Assembly: GCF_041260665.1 (NCBI RefSeq)
Contig: NZ_JBGCCT010000003.1
Location: forward strand, 1-64,000
Origin: Catenulispora sp. GP43
GTDB lineage: Bacteria > Actinomycetota > Actinomycetes > Streptomycetales > Catenulisporaceae
Length of the DNA: 64,000 bases
Direction: 5' to 3'
The notes beneath the pieces are model-generated. The model did not search any database. It saw nothing but the letters and a program-made list of their open reading frames with translations, and had not been told where the DNA came from. This document shows, in pieces, positions 8,707 through 17,556 of this stretch. Both the position numbers and the translations under genes were made by a program. Within the stretch, counting starts at the first letter, position 1, and each line of letters opens with the position of its first letter.

Positions 8707-9431
8707 GGTGCTGATCCCCCCGGGGTGGCAAGAGGCGTACCGGCCGTGCCGGGCATGCCGCGCACCGAGTCCGACCTGATCTTCCCGTCCAGGATCTCCA
8801 CCCGCCGCGGCAGTTCGTCAGCGATCTGCCGATCGTGCGTGATCAGCGCGATGGTGGTCCCGCCCTGGTTCAGGGCGCTCAGCAGGTCGAGGATGGCACG
8901 CCCGTTGGCGGTGTCCAGGGCGCCCGTCGGCTCGTCGGCCAGCACCAGGGCCGGGTCGTTGACCAGGGCCCGGGCGATGGCGACGCGCTGCTTCTCGCCG
9001 CCGGAGAGCTGGTGGGGCTTGTGGCCGCGGCGGTGGGCCAGCCCGACCTTGTCCAGCGCGGTCTCGGCGAGCGCTGTGCGGGAGCGCCGGGGCACGCCGG
9101 CGTAGAGCAGGCCGGTGGCGACGTTCTGCGCGGCCGTGAGGCCTTCGATGAGTTGGAACTGCTGGAACACGAATCCGATCTCTCTGGCGCGCAATGCGGA
9201 CAGCTCGCGGTCATTGAGGGTGACGACGTCCTGGTCCCGGATGGACACGGTCCCGCTGGTCGGCCTGTCGAGGGTGCCCATCAGGTTGAGCAGCGTGGAT
9301 TTGCCCGAGCCGGAGGGTCCGACGATCGCGATCAGTTCGCCGGCCTCGATGACGAGGTCGGCCTCCTCGAGCGCCCGCACGCCCCCGGGATAGTCCTTGG
9401 TGGCGCGGTCCAGTCTCAGCACCGGGCTCAT
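8703..9431 (-). CDS. MacB/LolD-type ABC transporter ATP-binding protein
   Basis: A 242-aa ATPase with Walker [10 protein letters not shown], the Q-loop region [11 protein letters not shown], signature LSGGEKQR, Walker [13 protein letters not shown] and switch histidine in ALITHD. The EPTGALD form and PTSGTVSI belong to the LolD/MacB branch. Its ATG overlaps the adaptor stop (ATGA), and its stop overlaps the permease start (GTGA), so all three genes are translationally coupled. Confidence 0.95.
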   Translation of the reverse strand: MSPVLRLDRATKDYPGGVRALEEADLVIEAGELIAIVGPSGSGKSTLLNLMGTLDRPTSGTVSIRDQDVVTLNDRELSALRAREIGFVFQQFQLIEGLTAAQNVATGLLYAGVPRRSRTALAETALDKVGLAHRRGHKPHQLSGGEKQRVAIARALVNDPALVLADEPTGALDTANGRAILDLLSALNQGGTTIALITHDRQIADELPRRVEILDGKIRSDSVRGMPGTAGTPLATPGGSAP

Positions 9432-10519
9432 GAGACGGTCACGACCTTCAGCCCCTCGGCGATGCCCTGCCCCGAGATCTGGACGAGCCCGTTCGCGAAC
9501 AACCCGGTCTGCACGCCGACCAGGATGCTGGTCTGCCCGTCACCGGTGACCTCCTGCACCGCGTAGCCGCCGCCCTGGACCGCGACCAGCGCCTCCACCG
9601 GCACCGCCAGGACGTTGTCGACCGAACCCGTGGTCACGGTGATTCCGACAGACCCGGAGTCCATGCCGGACAACGCGGATTGGTCCGCGACGTCCACGGT
9701 CATCGACGGTCCGGAGGCACCGCCGCCCCCACCGCCACCGCCACCGGACGAACCAGACGACCCGGCCGGAGCCGCCGCGCCGGGCGAGCTCAGCGCGGAA
9801 ATGGTTCCGGTGGCCTGCTTGCCGTCGGGCAGCGTGAGCGAGACCTTCAGCCCGCGAGTCAGCACGCTGGTATCGACCTGTCTCGGGTCGACGGTCACCG
9901 TGACATGCTTCGTGGTCGAGCTCAGGCCCAGCAGGTCGGCCGCGGCCGGCGCTCCGAGCTGGGTGTCGAGCGAGGCGACGCGGACCGGCGCGGGGAGCAC
10001 GACGAGGTCGCCGATCGCCAGGGTGCCGTTCGCCGCGAGCCCTTTGCTCTGCTGCCACTTCTTGAGCGCGTTCTCGGTGCCCGGGGTGTAGGCGTCGCCG
10101 GCCGGCACGAATCCGTAACCGAGGGACCGCAGGTTCGCGTTGACCTCGGCGATGTCCGGGCCGGGCGCGGCCTTGTCGTCGATGGCCCGGTAGAGCGGGG
10201 TGGTGCCGAGGAAGAGGGCCACGGGCAGTGCGTCGACGCTATAGAGCGTCTGGCCTTGGCCCACAACTGTGCCGACTGTGGGAAGCCAGGTGACGGTGCC
10301 GGCCTTGCGCCCGGTGAAGGGCGTGGATGTGCCATAGCCGAGCGTGCCCTGGAGCGTGACAGTGGTCGACAATGTCGTGCGCGCGATGGTGGCCGTCTGC
10401 GGCGGTGCGGATCGCGCTTGAGGCACGGCCGCGGGTTTGAAGCGCAGCATGGTGACGGCCGTGACGGCGACCGCGGACACGGCCACGGCGCCGAGCGCGA
10501 CAGAGAGCCATCTGCGCAC
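9428..10519 (-). CDS. peptidoglycan-binding transporter adaptor (MacA/HlyD-like)
   Basis: A 363-aa protein with an N-terminal anchor ([18 protein letters not shown]), a peptidoglycan_binding_1 domain ([15 protein letters not shown] to LKKWQQSKG), beta-barrel segments and a poly-Gly linker before the C-terminal strands. It is the adaptor of the exporter encoded downstream; the wall-binding domain could tether it to peptidoglycan in a cell lacking an outer membrane. I take GTG 10519, just past the lipoprotein stop at 10521. A longer start at 10630 would overlap that gene heavily. Confidence 0.85.
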   Translation of the reverse strand: MRRWLSVALGAVAVSAVAVTAVTMLRFKPAAVPQARSAPPQTATIARTTLSTTVTLQGTLGYGTSTPFTGRKAGTVTWLPTVGTVVGQGQTLYSVDALPVALFLGTTPLYRAIDDKAAPGPDIAEVNANLRSLGYGFVPAGDAYTPGTENALKKWQQSKGLAANGTLAIGDLVVLPAPVRVASLDTQLGAPAAADLLGLSSTTKHVTVTVDPRQVDTSVLTRGLKVSLTLPDGKQATGTISALSSPGAAAPAGSSGSSGGGGGGGGGASGPSMTVDVADQSALSGMDSGSVGITVTTGSVDNVLAVPVEALVAVQGGGYAVQEVTGDGQTSILVGVQTGLFANGLVQISGQGIAEGLKVVTVS

Positions 10520-10520
10520 C

Positions 10521-11147
10521 TCAGTTACCGATCCCTTGGGCGGCGACCTGCTTCTCGCAGTCCGGTGTGTATTTGAGGCCGAGGGTGATCGACTGGGAGT
10601 CGTTGTTGGGCCCGCCGAAGGACCACACATAAGCGCCGCCCTGAGGCGAGCCCGCGTCTACGTACTGGACTCCCTTATTGCGCAGGCACTGCACGACCGC
10701 GTGGACGAAGTCGCCGGCCTTGGGATTGCTGGCGTCCATCTGCCACGGGGGGAGCGGATTCTCTGAGACGCATGCGTTCTCGGCCTTCGTCATGGCGGCC
10801 TCGCCAGGAAACTTCCCCTTGACGAAACCATTCGCGGCCAAACACTGGTTGTACTTGTTGTAGAGCGCGTCGAGTTGGGCGTTGGTCATGTCGAGGGTGA
10901 TACGTGGCCGTGCGGAAGTGGCAGTGCCCGATGCCCCTGTCGCCCCCGTGGAACCGGTGCCCCCCGCAGCCCCCGCGGCGCCCGGCGAGCCGGGCGACGC
11001 CGGCGAGTTCGCCGAAGCGGAGGTGGGCAACGCGGGAACCTGGGCCTGAGGCTTGGAAGAGCCGGACGAGCACGCGGCGAGGGCCAGTATGGCGATGGCC
11101 GACACGCCGCCGGCGACAGGCCTGATACGTCGAGTATGAGCGTTCAT
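10521..11147 (-). CDS. lipoprotein of the MacB-type operon
   Basis: A 208-aa lipoprotein beginning MNAHTRRIRPVAG, with a hydrophobic core and lipobox LAAC. A Pro/Ser/Gly/Ala-rich linker precedes a conserved domain with three cysteines (NQCLAAN, NACVSEN, PDCEKQ) and PLPPWQMD. I do not recognise a named domain, but such proteins commonly accompany the adaptor and MacB genes in actinomycetes. It starts 44 bases after the kinase stop. A sensory or chaperone role in the exporter is inference. Confidence 0.8.
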   Translation of the reverse strand: MNAHTRRIRPVAGGVSAIAILALAACSSGSSKPQAQVPALPTSASANSPASPGSPGAAGAAGGTGSTGATGASGTATSARPRITLDMTNAQLDALYNKYNQCLAANGFVKGKFPGEAAMTKAENACVSENPLPPWQMDASNPKAGDFVHAVVQCLRNKGVQYVDAGSPQGGAYVWSFGGPNNDSQSITLGLKYTPDCEKQVAAQGIGN

Positions 11148-11191
11148 GGCGCACGAGCCTGCCGAGCAAATGCGAAGAACTTGTGCGGACG

Positions 11192-12964
11192 CTATGCGGA
11201 ATCCTTCGTCACCGGCAGCCGGATCGTGAACGTGGCGCCCGCGCCCGGCACGCTGGTCACGCTGACTTCGCCGCCATGCGCCTCGACGAGGTGGCGCACG
11301 ATGGCCAGTCCCAGCCCGCTGCCGCCGGTGCGGCGGTTGCGCGACTTGTCCGCACGCCAGAAGCGGTCGAACACGTAGGGCAGTTCCTCCGCGGGGATTC
11401 CGGGCCCGGTGTCGGCCACCTCGACCAGGACGGCCGGCCCGCTCCTGTGGGCGCGCACCGTGATCCTTCCTTCGGCCGGGGTGTGGCGATCGGCGTTGGC
11501 CACCAGGTTCCCGACGACCTGGCGCAACCGCATGGGGTCCGCCACGACCCGCAGGTCCGGAGGCGCCTCCACCACAGCGCGTCCGCCGCCGACCGCCGCG
11601 ATGTGCCGGAGCAGTTCGCCGAGGTCGAGCTCCACCCGTTGCAGGCGTAGTCGCCCGGCGTCCGCGAGGGCGAGGTCCCGGAGGTCGTCGACCAGGCGCT
11701 GGAGCAGAAGGGCCTCCTCCAGCAGCGAGGAGACCAGTTCGTCGTCGAGGGCTGCCACGCCGTCGTGCGCCGCGATCAGCCAGCCCTTGATCGTGCTCAG
11801 CGGGGTCCGCAGCTCGTGCGAGATGTCGTTGACCAGTTCCTTGCGCTGCCGGTCGGTTCTGGCGACGTGCTCGGCCATCTCGTTGAACGCCGCGGTCAGC
11901 TCGGCGATCTCCCACCGGGAACTGGTCGCGGCCCGGGCCGTGCCGTCCCCGGCGCGCATCCGCCGGGTCGCTTCCGTGAGCGCGCGGACCGGCCGGATCA
12001 CGCGGTTCGCCAGGAGCATGGCGACGCCCACCGTGAACAGCGCCACGAGCGTCGCGACCTCGGCGATCCGCACGGTGTCGGCCGAGGACAGGCCGACGGC
12101 CGCCGGGCCGCCGGTGTGGCCGAGCGGCATGGCCTGCATGAACGCGGCGGGCGCGACATACGGCCGCAGCTGGAGCCGCCGCGCGTTGAGCAGGCACGCC
12201 CGATTCCGCGGGTCGTCCGCGGTGCCGGCGGTGTTGACGACCTCACCCGTCCCGGTCAACGTCAGCTGCACCGCGCTGGCGCAGCCCTTCATCGACAGCG
12301 ACAACTGCGTGAGCGCGGCCTGCTCAGTCGCGGTGGGCGTGACCGATTGCGAGTCTTCGAACCCGAGGTATCCGCCGCCGTAGGCCAGCACGACGCGGCA
12401 GCTCTTGGGCACGGCGGCTTCCGCGATGGCCAGGTAGGGCCGACCGCTGGCCACCTCGGCGATCCCCGCGTCGAGCCGGTTCGCGTCGAGGCACGCCGCC
12501 TCCTTCTCCGCGAGCACCTCCAGGGTGGCGTGTTCCTGGGTGGTCAGCTGGAACGGACTGGCCACCTTCGGATCGATGCCGTCCGGGAACCGGCTCGCCG
12601 CCAGCGCGTTGTCGACGGTCAACGGATCGATGGCCACCGCCGGCTCCGCACCCCGGGGATCCCCGGTCGACGCGGGCGAACTCTCGATCGCCGGGCCGCC
12701 GACCGGCGTGACCACGACGCGCACCCCCTCCTCCTGCGCCACGTCGGCCACGACCGGGCCCGCCGAGGCCCAGGTGGTGTGGGTCGCCGCGTAGTCGACC
12801 ATCGCGTCGTACACCAAGGGGTAGGCGTCGCGGACGACGTTCTCCTGCTGCGCGATGGAGGTGGTCGTGCCATGGACCGACAGCCAGGCCGTCGCCGCGA
12901 CCGCGCTCGCCGCGACCAGGATCGTCCCGGCCAGCAGGCGGGCGCGCAGCCCGTACTTAGGCAT
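11192..12964 (-). CDS. membrane sensor histidine kinase
   Basis: A 590-aa kinase. TM1 lies near residues 10-28 and a second helix (VATLVALFTVGVAMLLA) follows an extracytoplasmic sensor domain of roughly 270 residues. Then come HAMP, HisKA with phospho-acceptor His near residue 382 (NDISHELRTPL), and HATPase_c with DTGPGIP and GGSGLGLAIV. It autophosphorylates and passes phosphate to the regulator encoded just upstream, whose end it overlaps by 8 bases. The large sensor domain is not one I can name. Confidence 0.93.
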   Translation of the reverse strand: MPKYGLRARLLAGTILVAASAVAATAWLSVHGTTTSIAQQENVVRDAYPLVYDAMVDYAATHTTWASAGPVVADVAQEEGVRVVVTPVGGPAIESSPASTGDPRGAEPAVAIDPLTVDNALAASRFPDGIDPKVASPFQLTTQEHATLEVLAEKEAACLDANRLDAGIAEVASGRPYLAIAEAAVPKSCRVVLAYGGGYLGFEDSQSVTPTATEQAALTQLSLSMKGCASAVQLTLTGTGEVVNTAGTADDPRNRACLLNARRLQLRPYVAPAAFMQAMPLGHTGGPAAVGLSSADTVRIAEVATLVALFTVGVAMLLANRVIRPVRALTEATRRMRAGDGTARAATSSRWEIAELTAAFNEMAEHVARTDRQRKELVNDISHELRTPLSTIKGWLIAAHDGVAALDDELVSSLLEEALLLQRLVDDLRDLALADAGRLRLQRVELDLGELLRHIAAVGGGRAVVEAPPDLRVVADPMRLRQVVGNLVANADRHTPAEGRITVRAHRSGPAVLVEVADTGPGIPAEELPYVFDRFWRADKSRNRRTGGSGLGLAIVRHLVEAHGGEVSVTSVPGAGATFTIRLPVTKDSA

Positions 12965-13673
12965 CGGAGGCCTGGTGACCGTCGGTTATCCGATAGCCCA
13001 CGCCGTAGACCGTCTGGAGGAGCACGGGCTTGCGGGGGTTCGCCTCGATCTTGCGGCGCAGGTTCTTCACATGGGCGTCGGCGGTGCGGTCGGTGACGAA
13101 GCTGTCGGCACCGTGCGCCTGGTCGAGCAGCTGCCGGCGGCTGAAGACCCGGCCGGGGCTGGACATCAGGGTCTCCAGGAGGCGGAACTCGGCAGGGGTG
13201 CACTCGACGCGCCGCCCGTCCAGCCGGACCTCGTGCCGGACCTGGTCCAGGGACAGCGGCCCGACTCGCAACGGCAGAACGACCGAGCCGCCCGAGGCCT
13301 GCGCGCGCCGCAGCAGGGAGCGCACGCGGGCCATCAGCTCCCGGGGGTCGTAGGGCTTGGTGAGGTAGTCGTCGGCGCCGAGGTCGAAGCCGGCGAGCTT
13401 GTCGTCGGCCGCGGAGCGGGCCGTCACCATCAGGATCGGGATGTCGTAGTCGCGCCGCACGACGCGCAGCACGTCGAGCCCGTCGAGCTCGGGCATCATC
13501 ACGTCGAGGATGAGCAGATCGGGGCGCCTGCTGCGGATCTGGTCGATCGCCGCGCGCCCGTCGGAGACCACGAGGACCGCGTGGTCCTCGCGCTGGAGGT
13601 AGCGCCGGACGAGCTCGGCTTGTTTCGCGTCGTCCTCGGCGACCAGGACGAAGGCGCCTGCGCCAGGTGTCAT
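12957..13673 (-). CDS. OmpR-family response regulator
   Basis: A 238-aa two-domain regulator. The receiver has the acidic pair Asp14-Asp15, phospho-acceptor Asp57 (LLILDVMMPELDG) and Lys in DDYLTKPYDP. The C-terminal winged helix includes ECTPAEFRLLETLM and the recognition region RTADAHVKNLRRKI. It starts the minus-strand operon that continues through kinase, lipoprotein, adaptor and transporter, so autoregulation and induction of the exporter are likely. Its promoter must lie in or near the 24-base gap to the divergent gene at 13698. Confidence 0.95.
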   Translation of the reverse strand: MTPGAGAFVLVAEDDAKQAELVRRYLQREDHAVLVVSDGRAAIDQIRSRRPDLLILDVMMPELDGLDVLRVVRRDYDIPILMVTARSAADDKLAGFDLGADDYLTKPYDPRELMARVRSLLRRAQASGGSVVLPLRVGPLSLDQVRHEVRLDGRRVECTPAEFRLLETLMSSPGRVFSRRQLLDQAHGADSFVTDRTADAHVKNLRRKIEANPRKPVLLQTVYGVGYRITDGHQASDA

Positions 13674-13697
13674 GGCGCGAGACCCTACGCTTGCCGG

Positions 13698-14228
13698 GTG
13701 ACCTTGGTGTGGGTGACCGGAAACTCGGGGGTCGGCAAGTCAACCCTTTGCGATCTGTTGAAGAGCCGCGGCCTGGCGGCTTCCGACGCCGACTGGGACG
13801 GCTTCAGCCACTGGGCGGACCGGGCGAGCGGGCATCCCGTCGCCGATCCGCCGGATCCGGTGCCCGGCGGCTGGCTCGACCGGTTCGGGTGGCGGATCAG
13901 CCGCGAGCGCGTTGAGGTACTCGCCGCGCGGATGCGGGGCGACACCGCGTTCCTTTGTGGATCGGCCGAGAACGAGGACGAGGTCCGGGACCTGTTCGAT
14001 CTCGTGGTCTGTCTCGTGATCGACGAGCGGACGCTGCGCCACCGCCTCCGGACCCGCACGAACAACAGCTTCGGGCAGCATCCGGAGGAACTGGCCGCGG
14101 CGCTGGATCACAACAGCCGCGCCGAGTCCGTCTATCGGAGCCTCGGCGCGACCATCATCGACGGCACACGCCCTCCGGCGGAGGTCGCCGACGCGGTCCT
14201 CGCGGCCGTGGCGGCGGCCGGACTCTAG
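13698..14228 (+). CDS. P-loop NTPase, small kinase-like
   Basis: A 176-aa protein with Walker A GNSGVGKST at residues 8-16 and DADWDGFSHW shortly after, where small-molecule kinases carry the substrate-binding Asp. LVVCLVIDERTLRHRLRTRT resembles the adenylate-kinase-like lid region. The substrate is unknown. GTG 13698 is used; it lies 24 bases from the divergent response regulator and could be leaderless. Its stop shares the tetramer CTAG with the convergent oxidoreductase stop. Confidence 0.75.
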   Translation: MTLVWVTGNSGVGKSTLCDLLKSRGLAASDADWDGFSHWADRASGHPVADPPDPVPGGWLDRFGWRISRERVEVLAARMRGDTAFLCGSAENEDEVRDLFDLVVCLVIDERTLRHRLRTRTNNSFGQHPEELAAALDHNSRAESVYRSLGATIIDGTRPPAEVADAVLAAVAAAGL

Positions 14229-15205
14229 CGGTCGAGGCCGGGCAGCAGCAGGAGCTTGCCGCGAGCGTGTCCGGACTCGCTGATCTCCAGCGCCGCCCGC
14301 CACCGGTCGAGCGGGAAGGTGCCCGCAACCGGCACGGTGAACTTCCCTTCCGCCGCCAACTGTGCGAACTCCGGGAAGTGGCCGAAGCGCGCTTCGTCGC
14401 TGAAGGCCGCAGGGTCCTCGTGGAACGAGTCGCGCACGCCGAGGTCCGCGGCGGCCGTCAAATCGGAGCAGGTCAGGACGCGCTTGGGGTCGCCGCCCGC
14501 GGCGCGGACGAGCTCGGGGAGGGCCCCGTTGGGCGGTGCGGTGTCGAAGACGATGTCGACGGGAGTCTGGCCGAGGTCTGCGATGCGGTCGGCCAGGCCG
14601 GCGCCGTAGGGGGTGACCGTGGCGCCGAGGTCCTTCAGCCGGCCCGCGTAGGTGTCGCCGGCGGTGGCGATCACGCGCAGGCCGCGATGCAGCGCTATCT
14701 GGACCGCCGCGAAGCCGATGGTGGTGCCGGCGCCGTTGACCAGCAGGGTGCGGCCCGCGTCCAGGCCGAGGCGCGCGAGATGCCAGTAGGCGGTACTCAG
14801 CGCCATCGGCAGTGCGGCGGCCTGCAGGAAGTCCAGCCCCTCGGGGATGGCGAACCAGTGGTCCATGACCGCCACGTCCGCCGCGCCGGCGCTGGGCTGG
14901 CCGGCGTAGTCGGCGGTGCCGAAGACGCGGTCTCCCGGCACGACGTCGGTGACGCCCGGGCCGACGGCCTCGACGATGCCGGCGACGTCGCAGCCGATGC
15001 CCCGGGGCAGGTCGCCGGCGAACAGGCCGCGGCACAGCGCCCAGTCGGCGGGGGCCAGGCCGCAGGCGTGGACGGCGACGCGGACGCGGCCGGGGCCCGG
15101 CTCGGGGACCGGCGCGGTCTCCAGGCGCAGCACGTCGGCGGGCTCGCCGTACTCGTGGAAGCGCACCGTGCGCATGGTGCGGGTGTCTGGCTTGTGATCG
15201 GACAT
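14225..15205 (-). CDS. NADP-dependent quinone oxidoreductase-like MDR enzyme
   Basis: A 326-aa medium-chain dehydrogenase/reductase. The N-terminal GroES-like half has VHACGLAPADWALCRG and GCDVAGIVEAVGPGVTDV; the Rossmann half has LLVNGAGTTIGFAAVQIAL. The zinc-binding cysteines of alcohol dehydrogenases are absent, placing it with zinc-free quinone reductases. The start at 15205 has AGGAG eight bases upstream. It is divergent from a TetR gene, with two copies of an operator-like sequence between them, so it is probably repressed by that regulator. Confidence 0.88.
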   Translation of the reverse strand: MSDHKPDTRTMRTVRFHEYGEPADVLRLETAPVPEPGPGRVRVAVHACGLAPADWALCRGLFAGDLPRGIGCDVAGIVEAVGPGVTDVVPGDRVFGTADYAGQPSAGAADVAVMDHWFAIPEGLDFLQAAALPMALSTAYWHLARLGLDAGRTLLVNGAGTTIGFAAVQIALHRGLRVIATAGDTYAGRLKDLGATVTPYGAGLADRIADLGQTPVDIVFDTAPPNGALPELVRAAGGDPKRVLTCSDLTAAADLGVRDSFHEDPAAFSDEARFGHFPEFAQLAAEGKFTVPVAGTFPLDRWRAALEISESGHARGKLLLLPGLDR

Positions 15206-15246
15206 GTCGGTGCTCCTGCCAGGTGTTCGAGGCACGGGGGAAGGGT

Positions 15247-15266
15247 AAACGGAACACGCTCCGTTT
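15247..15266. promoter_or_regulatory. TetR-type operator, copy 1
   Basis: AAACGGAACACGCTCCGTTT has perfect 7-base arms (AAACGGA/TCCGTTT) around a 6-base centre. It lies 42 bases upstream of the oxidoreductase start. TATACT at 15280-15285 is a possible -10 element between the two copies. Confidence 0.75.
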
Positions 15267-15306
15267 AGTCCGCGCGGCCTATACTAGCCCGATGACCGGC
15301 AAAAGT

Positions 15307-15323
15307 GGAACGCGCTCCGTTTA
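15307..15323. promoter_or_regulatory. TetR-type operator, copy 2
   Basis: GGAACGCGCTCCGTTTA repeats bases 15251-15267 with one change (G for A). It ends just before the TetR ATG at 15326, so binding would block that gene's own initiation region. Confidence 0.7.
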
Positions 15324-15325
15324 AC

Positions 15326-15910
15326 ATGGCGCCCGATCCCTCCTCCCCCGCCCAGCAGCAGCTCCGGGCCGACGCGCTGCGCAACCGCGAGAGCGTGCTC
15401 GCCGCGGCGACCGCGGCGTTCGCCGCCTCGGACGCCGAGCCGTCGCTGCGCGAGATCGCGCGGCGGGCCGGGGTCGGGGTCGCCACGCTCTACCGGCACT
15501 TCCCGACCAGGGAGGCGCTGGTCGACGCGGTCTACCAGGACCAGGTCGTCCGGCTGACCGCCGGGGCGCGCGACCTGCTCGCGGCGCACACGCCGGCGCG
15601 GGCGCTGCGGTTGTGGATGGACCTGTTCGCCGACTGGCTGGCGACCAAGCGCGGGATGACCGGCACCCTGCTCGCCATGGTCGACACCGGGGAGATCTCG
15701 CTCGCGCACACCCGCGGCGAGCTGCTGGCGGCGGTCGGCACCATCCTGGACGCCGGGATCGCCGCCGGCGAGATCCGCGCCGACACCAACGCCGAGGACG
15801 TCAGCGCGGCCGTGCTCGGCCTGCTCGCGGTCTCCGGCGAACGCGGGAATCCCGAGCAGGCGCAACGGCTTCTCGACGTCCTGATGGACGGGCTCAAGCA
15901 GCAGTCCTAG
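15326..15910 (+). CDS. TetR family transcriptional regulator
   Basis: A 194-aa TetR protein. The helix-turn-helix is SLREIARRAGVGVATLYRHF, followed by a helical ligand domain. I chose ATG 15326 (MAPDPSSPAQQQ) over GTG 15305 because the latter lies at the second operator copy. It probably represses itself and the divergent oxidoreductase through the 15247 and 15307 sites. The inducer is unknown. A 16-bp tandem repeat starts at its stop codon. Confidence 0.9.
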   Translation: MAPDPSSPAQQQLRADALRNRESVLAAATAAFAASDAEPSLREIARRAGVGVATLYRHFPTREALVDAVYQDQVVRLTAGARDLLAAHTPARALRLWMDLFADWLATKRGMTGTLLAMVDTGEISLAHTRGELLAAVGTILDAGIAAGEIRADTNAEDVSAAVLGLLAVSGERGNPEQAQRLLDVLMDGLKQQS

Positions 15911-15956
15911 GTTCTCGCAGTCCCAGGTTCTCGCAGTCCCAGGTTCTCGCAGTCCC
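15909..15956. repeat. three 16-bp tandem repeats
   Basis: AGGTTCTCGCAGTCCC occurs three times without mismatch at 15909-15924, 15925-15940 and 15941-15956. A degenerate partial copy (GCAGTCCT) precedes them inside the end of the TetR gene. The array sits between convergent genes and has no spacers, so it is not CRISPR. Confidence 0.9.
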
Positions 15957-15974
15957 ACGCCCTCGGCAGCCGCG

Positions 15975-16382
15975 TCAGAGCCCGAACTTCGCCCGCGCCT
16001 GGTCCGTCACCGGTGTGAAGAAGTTGACCAGATTGCCGTCGGGGTCGCGGACCAGCAGCGAGCGGTTGCCCCAGGGCATGGTCTTCGGCTCGGTGACGAC
16101 GTCGCCGCCGTCGACCCAGGCGGCGAGCTGCTGCCAGAGCGCGTCCACGTCGTCCACCAGGAACTCGATGATCACGCTCTGGTTGGCCGCGGGGGCGGCG
16201 CTGCCGGGGGCGAACAGCGGGACGGTGTCGGTGCTGCCGATGGCCAGGGTCGCGCCGCCCGGGGCGGCGAGCTCGGCGAAGTCGGGTGTGAACCAGGTGG
16301 CGGCCAGGGTGGTGGCCTTCTCGTAGAACGCGACCAGCGCGGTGATGTCCGCGGTGATGATGCGGGTCGATGCGAGCTTCAT
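15975..16382 (-). CDS. VOC (glyoxalase/bleomycin-resistance fold) family protein
   Basis: A 135-aa protein of the vicinal oxygen chelate fold: MKLASTRIITADITALVAFY opens the first module and LLVRDPDGNLVNFFTPV closes the second. Members include glyoxalases, dioxygenases and antibiotic-binding proteins, so the substrate cannot be assigned. The start at 16382 has AAGGAGG upstream. It is divergent from a WYL regulator 88 bases away, which is the natural candidate for its control. Confidence 0.85.
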   Translation of the reverse strand: MKLASTRIITADITALVAFYEKATTLAATWFTPDFAELAAPGGATLAIGSTDTVPLFAPGSAAPAANQSVIIEFLVDDVDALWQQLAAWVDGGDVVTEPKTMPWGNRSLLVRDPDGNLVNFFTPVTDQARAKFGL

Positions 16383-16470
16383 GGTTGTCCTCCTTGAGAG
16401 TGCCTGTACTTCGCACCGTACGGGCAATAGTGGACAGAATCGGTCCGGTATCGGCGGTAGATTCGGAGAC

Positions 16471-17454
16471 GTGAATCACCCCGCCGGACGTGTGCTGACC
16501 CTGCTGGAGCTCCTGCAGTCCGGGGGCGTGCGCACCGCGGCCGAGCTCGCCGAGCGGCTGGGCGTCGACGCGCGCACCGTCCGCCGGTACGTCGAGCACC
16601 TGCTGGACCTGGAGATCCCCGTGGAGTCCGTGCGCGGCCGCTACGGCGGGTACCGCCTGGCACGCGGCTTCCGGCTCCCGCCGCTGATGCTGGGCGACGA
16701 GGAGGCGCTGGCGGTCCTGCTCGGCCTGCTCGAAGGGCGGCGCAGCGGGCTGACGGCGGCGTTCGGCCCGGCGGGCGAGACGGCGGCGGCCAAGATCCGC
16801 CGGGTGCTGCCGGCCCGGCTGGGCGAGCGGCTTCAGGGCGTGCTCGACAGCATCGCCTTCACCGGCGCGCCGGTCCAGAGCGCGCCTTTGGACGCCACCG
16901 TGCTGCTCACGGTGTCCGACGCGGTGGCCGCGCGGCGGCCTATCGCCATCGCGTACGGCGACCGTACGGACCGGGTCGTGCACCCGTACGCCATCGTGAG
17001 CCACAAAGACCGGTGGTATGTCAGGGCTCTGGATCCGGCGATCGGGCAGGAGCGCACCTTCCGGCTCGACCGGATCGCCGGCGCCAGGACGCTGCCGGGG
17101 TCGTTCGAGCCGCCGGAGGAGGATCCGGCGCGCAGCCTTGTCACCGGGTTCGCCACAGCGGACTACCGATATGAGGTCGCGATCCGGGTGCAGGGGACGG
17201 TCGAGCAGATCCGGGCCCGTTTCCCGGCCAGCGTGGCAGTGATCGAGCAGGGCGGAACCGAGCCTGTCGTCGGCGATGAACAAGACCAACCCTGGCACCG
17301 CCTCGCGATCCGCGCCGAGCGCCTCGACTGGATCCCGCCGACCCTGGCCGCCCTCGATCTCCCCTTCGAGATCGAGGAACCGGCCGAGCTCCGCGATCTC
17401 GTCCTGGCGTTCGCCGAACGGCTGGCGGCCCGAGTCCGCGGCGCGTCCGCTTGA
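16471..17454 (+). CDS. WYL-domain transcriptional regulator (YafY type)
   Basis: A 327-aa regulator. The N-terminal helix-turn-helix contains TAAELAERLGVDARTVRRYV followed by the wing sequence RGRYGGYRL. The middle WYL domain carries YAIVSHKDRWYVRALD, and a C-terminal extension (WCX) ends the chain. WYL domains sense nucleic acids or nucleotides in some characterised members. GTG 16471 is the first start giving an intact HTH. It faces the VOC gene and probably regulates it. Confidence 0.9.
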   Translation: MNHPAGRVLTLLELLQSGGVRTAAELAERLGVDARTVRRYVEHLLDLEIPVESVRGRYGGYRLARGFRLPPLMLGDEEALAVLLGLLEGRRSGLTAAFGPAGETAAAKIRRVLPARLGERLQGVLDSIAFTGAPVQSAPLDATVLLTVSDAVAARRPIAIAYGDRTDRVVHPYAIVSHKDRWYVRALDPAIGQERTFRLDRIAGARTLPGSFEPPEEDPARSLVTGFATADYRYEVAIRVQGTVEQIRARFPASVAVIEQGGTEPVVGDEQDQPWHRLAIRAERLDWIPPTLAALDLPFEIEEPAELRDLVLAFAERLAARVRGASA

Positions 17455-17556
17455 GGACACCCCCGAGAATCCAGATCAAGGCCGTCACCTGCAATTAACC
17501 CCGCAGCTTGGCCCATCGCCCCGACAGAATCCGCCGCGCCCCGCTACTGTCGGAAC

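Noticed and set aside
15909-15956. CRISPR array
   Set aside because: Repeats are contiguous with no spacers and no cas genes are near. The same applies to 38516-38569.
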